Shown one piece after another: positions 1 through 5,423 of a DNA stretch of 6,509 nt. The position numbers and the translations under genes were made by a program. Within the stretch, counting starts at the first letter, position 1; each line of letters opens with the position of its first letter. The notes beneath the pieces were generated by a model. The model saw nothing but the letters and a program-made list of their open reading frames with translations, did not search any database and had not been told where the DNA came from. Origin of the DNA: Candidatus Pelagibacter sp. (GTDB taxonomy: Bacteria > Pseudomonadota > Alphaproteobacteria > Pelagibacterales > Pelagibacteraceae); NCBI GenBank assembly GCA_028095445.1, contig JAOHCJ010000034.1, positions 1 through 6,509 of the forward strand, given 5' to 3'.

Positions 1-730
1 TATTTTTTTCATTAATGTTTGATGGATAAAATAGTGGTATAGCACCATTTTCTTTATAATTAATTTTGTAATTTTTAATATTTAGATGATTTTCAATATA
101 ATTTTTTAATTGCTCATCATAATCTTTTTCCAGATCATTATTCATTTTAGATAACCATGTAGTTTCAACTAAAGCCTTATTTTTGCTATAAGGCAGTGTG
201 TAAAAGAAATGAACACTATTGTGTTGTTGACAATCAAAGTCCATTAAATTCATGGTCTTTTCATCAAAAACATCTTTAGTAGTCTCGATCTCAATACCTT
301 TAAAGTGTTGCCAAAGTTTATTTTCTTTAGACTCTATTAATGGAACACTATTGAAAATAAGGGAGTTACTTAAACTTATTTCATTTATATTTTTGTAAAA
401 TTCGATATTCGGATTTTGTTTAAGTTTGGAGTTTATCTTTTTATAGAATAGTCCACTATCAATTGATTGATAGGGCAATTTATTGCATTCTAAAAATTTA
501 ATTTTATTAGGTATATTTATAGAAAAATTATCCCAACTCTTTTTCACACAATCTTCAAAATTATGGTTTGTTGTTTTCCAGAAAGACCAGGTTTTATCTC
601 TCTTGTAATCTAATCTAGGCTCAATAATTGCTAATGTTTTATCTTTAAGTCTATTATGAGTTTCTAATTCGTATGCTAAAGATAGCCCAGCACAACCACC
701 ACCAAAAATTATATAGTCAAATTCTTTCAT
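1..730 (-). CDS. crtY: Lycopene beta-cyclase, CrtY type (partial, C-terminus beyond left edge)
   Basis: CrtY cyclises the ends of lycopene to give beta-carotene. Reading from the ATG at 730-728, the frame stays open for 243 codons to the window edge, so about two thirds of a typical 380-400 residue bacterial CrtY is present. Visible features are an N-terminal dinucleotide-binding motif (FDYIIFGGGCAG, residues 4-15), the DKTWSFW cyclase motif (45-51), LWQHFKG (139-145), FDEKTMNLMDFD (155-166) and FFYTLPYSKNKALVE (175-189). This pattern fits the flavoprotein-like CrtY family and not the membrane CrtYcd/CruA types. The start lies inside the end of crtB, overlapping it by 14 bases in another frame, with no clear Shine-Dalgarno site, so initiation is probably coupled to crtB translation. 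The frame is too short at its end to judge intactness. In proteorhodopsin bacteria the product would feed a beta-carotene dioxygenase; no such gene is in view. Confidence 0.93.
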   Translation of the reverse strand, partial: MKEFDYIIFGGGCAGLSLAYELETHNRLKDKTLAIIEPRLDYKRDKTWSFWKTTNHNFEDCVKKSWDNFSINIPNKIKFLECNKLPYQSIDSGLFYKKINSKLKQNPNIEFYKNINEISLSNSLIFNSVPLIESKENKLWQHFKGIEIETTKDVFDEKTMNLMDFDCQQHNSVHFFYTLPYSKNKALVETTWLSKMNNDLEKDYDEQLKNYIENHLNIKNYKINYKENGAIPLFYPSNINEKN

Positions 731-1568
731 TTAAATCTATTTCTTCACTAATTAAAAAGTGTTCATTATTCATATAGCCATTTTTTTTTTTTGTTAACAA
801 GAGTGTTATTAAGTCAAATATAGAAAGAATTGTTTGATAAATTTTTGTAAAATTATTTACATAAATCTTGCCTGCCTTATTGTAATTCTCTATATTTCTT
901 GTTCTTAAAATTTTATCACCTATCTTTTTATAAACTCTTCTTGCAACAAGTATTGCAAACCTAAATTCAAAAGGTATTTTCTTTATTGCTATAAAAGAAC
1001 TTCTATAGAATAAATCAGCTAACGCTAGGGTGTTGCTTATTGTCTCAAAATCATTCTTAATATAAAATCTATTACTCCTTGAGTCTTCCACAACATCCCT
1101 AGATATATTTGTCAGTTGCATTGCGATTCCTAAATCTATAGCTGATTTCATTGAATTTTGATCTTTAACATTTAAAATTTTTGCCATCATCAGGCCTACT
1201 GTACCAGCAACTCTGTAAGAATAAATTAACAAATCTTTTTTATTATTTAATTGAACTTTTTTGTCTAAATCTGACTCAATGCCATCAAATAAGTCTTCAA
1301 CGATTTTTATTGAAATTAAGTGACAATCCATAAGATCCCACATATTTTTAATTATTATATTATTATAGTTCTTATTAATAAAATCATTTTTAAAAACTGA
1401 TAATTTTTTTTTTTTAATATATAATTCACTATCATCGTCTGCAATATTATCTACAGTTCTGCAAAAATCATATAGCGCAGAACACTTTTGGTAAGTTTTT
1501 TTTGGCAAAAAAAAACCAGCCCAATTAAAGGACTTTGCATAAATAGACAAGTAGTTTTTATCAGACAT
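717..1568 (-). CDS. crtB: Phytoene synthase
   Basis: CrtB condenses two geranylgeranyl diphosphates, via prephytoene diphosphate, into phytoene, the first committed step of C40 carotenoid synthesis. The 283-residue protein is slightly shorter than the usual ~300. The first Asp-rich metal-binding motif is CRTVDNIADD (36-45; D40, D44). The second is QLTNISRDVVED (151-162; N154, D158, D162). The conserved YRVAGTVG segment lies at 118-125 and RVYKKIGDKI at 211-220. These are trans-isoprenyl diphosphate synthase (squalene/phytoene synthase) hallmarks. The start ATG shares its A with the crtI stop (TAATG), and the end overlaps crtY by 14 bases, so the three crt genes look translationally coupled. 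The gene carries two A12 runs (codons 50-55 and near codon 260) and a U9-GCC-A8 stretch near its 5' end. The Lys/Asn-rich C-terminal tail after about residue 258 shows no family motif. Squalene synthase (HpnC/D) is unlikely given crtI and crtY neighbours. Confidence 0.95.
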   Translation of the reverse strand: MSDKNYLSIYAKSFNWAGFFLPKKTYQKCSALYDFCRTVDNIADDDSELYIKKKKLSVFKNDFINKNYNNIIIKNMWDLMDCHLISIKIVEDLFDGIESDLDKKVQLNNKKDLLIYSYRVAGTVGLMMAKILNVKDQNSMKSAIDLGIAMQLTNISRDVVEDSRSNRFYIKNDFETISNTLALADLFYRSSFIAIKKIPFEFRFAILVARRVYKKIGDKILRTRNIENYNKAGKIYVNNFTKIYQTILSIFDLITLLLTKKKNGYMNNEHFLISEEIDLNERI

Positions 1569-3025
1569 TATATAATCTTATCTAAAACTTTTGCTGAAGA
1601 TAACACACCAGGGACACCAGCACCAGGATGCGTTCCAGCACCAACAAAATATAATCCATCACAAATCTCAGATTTATTATGGAATCTAAAATATGCAGAT
1701 TGTGTAAATTTTGGTTGTATAGAAAACCCAGAGCCAAATTTAGTATTTAATTCTTTTTCAAAATAATCTGGGGTTAAATAAAAGTCTTCAATAATATTTT
1801 CTCTTAGATTGGGCAATAAAGCTTTCTCCATTTTATCTATTACTAGATCTTTCATTTTGTCACCTTCAATTTTCCAATTTATCTTAGACTGATTATTTGG
1901 AACTGGAACCAGCACATAAAAGCAATCATTTCCTTCTGGTGCCATAGTTTTATCAGTTGCAGAGGGTCTGTGCAGATAATAGCTTATGTCATTATTCAAT
2001 TTTTTTTTATCAAATATATCATTTAAGTGCTCTTTATATTTGTCACCAAACTTAATTGTATGATGTTCGACATTTGGATATTTTTTTTTAGTACCAAAGT
2101 AGTAAACAAAAAGACCCATAGAATATTGCATTCTTTTTTGCTTCCATTCAAATAGAACATTAGTTTTGGTTAGGTTAAGAAGTTTTTCGTATACAGCTGG
2201 AGGGTCTGCATTACATATTACATTATTTGCATTTATTTCTTCTTGATTGTCTAGTTTTACTCCCTCAATTTTGTTATTCTTTGTAATGATATTTTTGACT
2301 TCTTGACCTTTAATAATCTTAATTCCTTCTTCCATCATTAATTTTTCTAAACCTTTAATTATATTTCCAGTTCCACCCATTGAATAATGTATGCCCCATT
2401 TTTTTTCTAGATATAGAATAAGACCATAAATTGATGTTGTTGTGAATGGGTTACCACCAACTAGTAAGGGGTGCATACTTAGCATACGTCTTAATTTTTC
2501 ATTTTTTATAAATGAAGAAACTAATGAATAAACTGATTTATAACTTTTAAGTTTTAGTAAAGCTGGCAATTGCCTCATCATAACTAATGGTTTGTCAAAA
2601 GGAGTATCTGCAAGCTCTGTAAAACCTTTATCAAATATTTTTTTAGTGAATTTTACAAGTTTTTCATAACCCTTGACATCTTCTTCATTAATATTTTTAA
2701 TTTGTAGTTTCATTTGGTTTTCATCACCTGAATAATTAAATTTTTTTCCATCTTCAAAAATAAATTGATACCAAATTTTAAGAGGAGTAAGCTCTATATA
2801 ATCTTCAGGTTTTTTATTGAACAATTGAAAAAGCTCTTCAATTAAGTAGGGAGCAGTTATTACTGTTGGGCCACCATCAAAAGTAAAACCATTTTTTTTA
2901 AAAACTCTTGCTCTTCCTCCAAGATCAGGGTGTTTTTCAATTAAAGTTACATTATGGTTTTTAGCTTTAAGCCTTAAAGCTGCTGCGATGCCACCAAATC
3001 CTGAGCCAATAACTATAGATTTCAT
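1568..3025 (-). CDS. crtI: Phytoene desaturase, bacterial CrtI type
   Basis: CrtI is an FAD-dependent, membrane-associated enzyme that introduces double bonds into phytoene. The bacterial type normally makes four desaturations to lycopene, which suits the crtY located downstream. The 485 residues match the family's ~490-510. The N-terminal Rossmann motif GSGFGG is at 7-12, followed by the acidic end of the second strand and GGRARVF (IEKHPDLGGRARVF, ~29-42) and the FDGGPTVIT segment. The C-terminal FAD/substrate signature GAGTHPGAGVPGV (462-474) is intact. The ATG at 3025 is preceded by a 39-base spacer after atpF with no Shine-Dalgarno site. The start is well placed because the Rossmann strand begins at residue 3. 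The TAA stop overlaps the crtB start by one base. A related desaturase (CrtN, CrtD) shares the fold, but crtB and crtY next door make phytoene-to-lycopene the best call. Confidence 0.95.
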   Translation of the reverse strand: MKSIVIGSGFGGIAAALRLKAKNHNVTLIEKHPDLGGRARVFKKNGFTFDGGPTVITAPYLIEELFQLFNKKPEDYIELTPLKIWYQFIFEDGKKFNYSGDENQMKLQIKNINEEDVKGYEKLVKFTKKIFDKGFTELADTPFDKPLVMMRQLPALLKLKSYKSVYSLVSSFIKNEKLRRMLSMHPLLVGGNPFTTTSIYGLILYLEKKWGIHYSMGGTGNIIKGLEKLMMEEGIKIIKGQEVKNIITKNNKIEGVKLDNQEEINANNVICNADPPAVYEKLLNLTKTNVLFEWKQKRMQYSMGLFVYYFGTKKKYPNVEHHTIKFGDKYKEHLNDIFDKKKLNNDISYYLHRPSATDKTMAPEGNDCFYVLVPVPNNQSKINWKIEGDKMKDLVIDKMEKALLPNLRENIIEDFYLTPDYFEKELNTKFGSGFSIQPKFTQSAYFRFHNKSEICDGLYFVGAGTHPGAGVPGVLSSAKVLDKII

Positions 3026-3064
3026 TTGGTTAATTTATAGTTTTTTAAAAAAAATGTAAGAGAA
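3026..3064 (-). promoter_or_regulatory. atpF-crtI spacer with a weak -10-like hexamer
   Basis: This is the widest gap in the window (39 bases) and the only plausible place for a separate crt promoter. On the minus strand it holds a T8-A6 stretch followed by TATAAA at 3039-3034, 8 bases before the crtI ATG. No -35 hexamer sits at a normal distance: the nearest TTACAT leaves only a 14-base spacer. Such A/T-rich hexamers arise by chance in this genome, so promoter activity is a guess. No Shine-Dalgarno site is present. Confidence 0.2.
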
Positions 3065-3562
3065 TTATGAATTAATCTTTTTTAACACAGATTTTGTTTC
3101 TTCCAGATTTTTATCAAACAAATTATCAAGTTTTGATTTATCTACAGATGTACTGATAATTTTTTTAACAGATTCCAAAGCAATTTTAATTGACACATCT
3201 TTTATCTCTTTAAGAGCCACTTCTTTCATTTGAATAATCTTATTTTCTGCTAATTTTTTTTTTATTTCTGAGGATTTATGAAATTTATCATTCATTTCTA
3301 TTACCAAATGATCACTATCTTTTTTTGCTTTTTCTAAAATATCATCACTAACTGTCTGAGCCGTATCCAATTTGCTTTGTGCATTATCCATTAGAGTTTT
3401 TGCTTCTGATCTTAGTTTTTCACTTTCAGCAATTTCATTCTTAATATCTAAAATAAGTTTGTTTAGAATTTCGTTAATCTTTTGAGGTATTTTCAAATAA
3501 ATTAACCCTCCAATAAAAATTATAAAAGATATTGCTACCCAAAAAGTTGCATCAATTGCCAT
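3065..3562 (-). CDS. atpF: F0F1 ATP synthase subunit b
   Basis: Subunit b forms, with b', the peripheral stalk that holds the F1 alpha/beta/delta head against the rotating c-ring. The 165-residue protein has one membrane segment at about residues 5-24 (FWVAISFIIFIGGLIYLK), then a long charged helix rich in Lys, Glu, Ala and Ser, as expected of the dimeric coiled-coil stalk. FWV near the N-terminus and the absence of a signal sequence mark it as the canonical b rather than b'. It begins inside the last codons of atpF' (11-base overlap, different frame) without a Shine-Dalgarno site, so coupled translation is likely and would help give a 1:1 b'/b ratio. It is the last F0 gene; crtI follows after 39 bases. 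A run of ten A lies within KKKLAENK (102-109). Distinguishing b from b' rests on order and the N-terminus, both typical of alphaproteobacteria. Confidence 0.92.
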   Translation of the reverse strand: MAIDATFWVAISFIIFIGGLIYLKIPQKINEILNKLILDIKNEIAESEKLRSEAKTLMDNAQSKLDTAQTVSDDILEKAKKDSDHLVIEMNDKFHKSSEIKKKLAENKIIQMKEVALKEIKDVSIKIALESVKKIISTSVDKSKLDNLFDKNLEETKSVLKKINS

Positions 3563-4142
3563 AATATTTATTCATTTTTTTTTTTGAAAGATCATCAACT
3601 ATTGCTGAAATACTACTGTTATTAACTTCGGCTCCTATTAATTGTTGAAGCAAATCTGAAGATGTTTCTATAGCGATCTTATTAACTTTTTCTGGAGCAT
3701 TCTTTTTAAACTTATCAATTTCGGCTTCAGTTTTTTTAACTTCTGCATCCAACTCTTTGTCTAATGTTTCTTTTTTAAGACTAATATCTTTCAATATTTT
3801 TTCTCTTGCTTGATTAAAGTAATTTTTTGCCTCATTTTTACTATTTTGCACTATCTTGTTATATTCCTCTATTTTCATTTCACTTTCTTCTCTTTGTTTT
3901 TCCGCTGCCTCAATATTTTCTAAGATTTGAGATTTTCTCATTTCAAGGTTTGCACTAATTTTTGGAAGTATAAATTTAGAAAGAACAATATATAAAATTC
4001 CAAAAGTTAGTGTTAACCAAAAAAATTGAGAAATCCAAAACTCAGGGTTTAATTGAGGCATGCCACTACTTTCAGCTGCAAAAGCTTCCTTAAAAAATAT
4101 GAAGCTCAAAAATATCGACTGAAAAAATATTTTTTTAATCAT
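3552..4142 (-). CDS. atpF': F0F1 ATP synthase subunit b'
   Basis: This is the second, divergent b-type stator subunit found in alphaproteobacteria, cyanobacteria and chloroplasts. It is 196 residues long. Residues 1-23 look like a cleavable signal peptide: MIKK, a hydrophobic stretch, then AFAA. The family-typical GMPQLNPEFW (27-36) follows, then the membrane helix at about 37-58 (SQFFWLTLTFGILYIVLSKF) and ILPKI, then a long charged coiled-coil domain. The gene starts 5 bases after the atpE stop and overlaps atpF by 11 bases. No Shine-Dalgarno site precedes it. The ATG at 4142 is chosen because it gives the extended N-terminus; a later start at Met28 would still leave the membrane helix. An A11 run encodes KKK just before the last seven residues. 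The gene is also named atpG, atpX or atpF2 in other genomes. Confidence 0.92.
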   Translation of the reverse strand: MIKKIFFQSIFLSFIFFKEAFAAESSGMPQLNPEFWISQFFWLTLTFGILYIVLSKFILPKISANLEMRKSQILENIEAAEKQREESEMKIEEYNKIVQNSKNEAKNYFNQAREKILKDISLKKETLDKELDAEVKKTEAEIDKFKKNAPEKVNKIAIETSSDLLQQLIGAEVNNSSISAIVDDLSKKKMNKYYGN

Positions 4143-4147
4143 TTAAT

Positions 4148-4375
4148 TTAAAATGCAAATAAAATAATTAATGCGACAACTAATCCAAATAGACCAGTAG
4201 CCTCAGCTAAAGCAAAACCTAGTAAAAGATTAGGAAATTGTTTTTGTGCTGCAGATGGATTTCTCATTGCACCAGAAAGGTAATTACCAAAGATAATTCC
4301 AATTCCAACACCGGCACCAGCTAGAGCTATTGCTGCTAGTCCTGCACCGATCATTTTTGCTGCTTCTAATTCCAT
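4148..4375 (-). CDS. atpE: F0F1 ATP synthase subunit c (proteolipid)
   Basis: Subunit c assembles into the membrane ring that rotates as protons pass through subunit a. The 75-residue hairpin has a glycine-rich first helix with the packing motif GAGVGIGIIFG (20-30), the polar loop RNPSA (38-42) that contacts gamma/epsilon, and a second helix with the ion-binding carboxylate E58 in ALAEATGLFG (55-64). The ring-forming length and the LFGLVVALIILFAF ending resemble alphaproteobacterial and mitochondrial c subunits. The sequence lacks the helix-1 Gln and the Glu-Ser...Tyr set of sodium-type rings, so proton coupling is inferred. It alone in this window has a strong Shine-Dalgarno site. It follows atpB by 19 bases and precedes atpF' by 5. 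Confidence 0.97.
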   Translation of the reverse strand: MELEAAKMIGAGLAAIALAGAGVGIGIIFGNYLSGAMRNPSAAQKQFPNLLLGFALAEATGLFGLVVALIILFAF

Positions 4376-4380
4376 TATAT

Positions 4381-4388
4381 CCTCCTTA
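4381..4388 (-). promoter_or_regulatory. Strong Shine-Dalgarno site of atpE
   Basis: On the minus strand the sequence TAAGGAGG lies 5 bases before the atpE ATG, an eight-base match to the complement of the usual 16S rRNA 3' end. The seven other gene starts inside the window (the smc start is off the edge) have no comparable site. This supports the chosen start and suggests elevated translation of the c subunit, which is needed in multiple copies per enzyme. Confidence 0.85.
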
Positions 4389-4394
4389 TGTTAG

Positions 4395-5129
4395 TTAATG
4401 GTGTAAATTTAATGCATCATTTAAATAGATGCAGGTTAAGATTGCAAAAACATATGCCTGAAGAAAAGCAACTAGTATTTCCAAGCCTGTTAGTGCAACC
4501 GAAAAACTCAGTGGAAGCCATCCACCAACTATCCCGAGGCTTATTACAAAGCCACCGAAAACTTTCATCATAGTGTGACCAGCCATCATGTTAGCAAATA
4601 AACGAACAGAAAGACTTATAGGTCTACTTAAATAAGAAATAACCTCTATAACAACAATTAATGGCAAAAGAACTGCTGGCACACCACTAGGAACAAATAA
4701 TTTCAAATAACCAAAACCATGTTTCATAAAACCAATTATTGTTACCGCAATAAAAATAAATGAAGCCAGAATAAAAGTAACAATAATATGGCTAGTTACT
4801 GTAAAAGTATAAGGAATCATCCCGAACATGTTGCAAAATAGTACAAACATGAACAATGAAAAGATGAAGGCAAAATATGGCTTTGCTTTTGACCCAGCTG
4901 TATCACTAATCATTTTTGATACAAAGGTGTAACTAAGCTCCGCTAAAAGCTGAACTTTGCTAGGTAGTAGAGAATTTTTTTTTGAACCAAGATTAAAGAT
5001 CAATAGTATTGCCAAAGAACTTATAACCATAAATAAACTCGCATTTGTAAATGATATATCTATTGCACCTAATTTTATTTCTGGTCCAATTCTATAGACT
5101 TCGAATTGGTGCATTGGGTTTGTTGCCAT
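4395..5129 (-). CDS. atpB: F0F1 ATP synthase subunit a
   Basis: Subunit a provides the two half-channels through which protons reach and leave the c-ring. The 244-residue protein has several hydrophobic helices. The essential arginine is R176 in LSVRLFANMMAGH (173-185), equivalent to E. coli R210. The C-terminal helix carries GLEILVAFLQAYVFAIL (215-231), with E217 and Q224 at the places expected for the half-channel residues. The N-terminal MHQFEVYRI is typical of alphaproteobacterial subunit a. It follows atpI by 12 bases and has no recognisable Shine-Dalgarno site; it ends 19 bases before atpE. Length and motifs are complete, with no sign of damage. Confidence 0.97.
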   Translation of the reverse strand: MATNPMHQFEVYRIGPEIKLGAIDISFTNASLFMVISSLAILLIFNLGSKKNSLLPSKVQLLAELSYTFVSKMISDTAGSKAKPYFAFIFSLFMFVLFCNMFGMIPYTFTVTSHIIVTFILASFIFIAVTIIGFMKHGFGYLKLFVPSGVPAVLLPLIVVIEVISYLSRPISLSVRLFANMMAGHTMMKVFGGFVISLGIVGGWLPLSFSVALTGLEILVAFLQAYVFAILTCIYLNDALNLHH

Positions 5130-5141
5130 AATTTTTTAAAT

Positions 5142-5417
5142 CTATTTTTGCATATTTTTTGCAGACCTGAAAACGTTTACAATACCAGCAACCACACCTA
5201 CAAAAAAAAATATTAATATTAACCAGGGCTTAGTACCAAAGGTCGTGTCTAAAATAAACCCTATAATTGTCCCAACTGCTACTGCAGACACTAATTCTGT
5301 ACTTAATTTAAAAGCAGTTCCAATAGAAGAGGGTGGTTCCTTGTCTTTATAGAGATTTCTCTTAGAAAGTTTAGATTTTGCAATCTCTAAGCGAGTTTTA
5401 AATGGTTCTTTTGACAT
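5142..5417 (-). CDS. atpI: AtpI, F0 assembly-associated protein
   Basis: AtpI is a small membrane protein at the head of many atp operons. It is reported to help c-ring assembly or stability, though it is often dispensable. This 91-residue version has a basic N-terminal tail (~1-35), a first membrane helix at about 37-58 ending in GFILD, a short TKPW loop, and a second helix at about 65-84 ending in GIVNVFRSA. The Gly-x-x-Leu-Asp / Thr-x-Pro / Gly-rich pattern is that of the AtpI/Synthase_I family. It starts 6 bases after the smc stop and is followed by atpB after 12 bases, so it heads the F0 operon. A possible weak ribosome site (GGTGG, 10 bases upstream) overlaps the last smc codons. Identification rests on position plus the two-helix pattern, as the family is poorly conserved. 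Confidence 0.88.
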   Translation of the reverse strand: MSKEPFKTRLEIAKSKLSKRNLYKDKEPPSSIGTAFKLSTELVSAVAVGTIIGFILDTTFGTKPWLILIFFFVGVVAGIVNVFRSAKNMQK

Positions 5418-5423
5418 TTGATT

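Noticed and set aside
730..792. Possible programmed frameshift fusing CrtB to CrtY at the A12 tract (crtY is in the +1 frame relative to crtB).
   Set aside because: In the crtY frame a TGA stop lies at 772-770, between the tract and the crtY ATG, so a slip cannot yield a fusion.
1567..1572. TATAAT hexamer overlapping the crtB start on the minus strand.
   Set aside because: Transcription would start inside crtB and no -35 element is evident; the hexamer is expected by chance in A/T-rich DNA.
1488..1766. Open frame of about 90 codons on the plus strand.
   Set aside because: It is antisense to crtB and crtI, which have full family motifs; its sequence shows no recognisable domain and there is no ribosome site.
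3047..3079. Weak hairpin (AAGA/TCTT and AATT/AATT pairs) followed by eight T after atpF, resembling an intrinsic terminator.
   Set aside because: The stem has one G-C pair and an internal bulge, and ACA interrupts the link to the T run. Such patterns are frequent by chance at this base composition.
3562..3585. Possible b'-b fusion through slippage on the A11 run.
   Set aside because: A TGA stop at 3574-3572 in the atpF frame follows the run immediately.
4388..4573. Open frame of about 60 codons on the plus strand.
   Set aside because: It is antisense to the conserved C-terminal part of atpB, and is a shadow of that gene.
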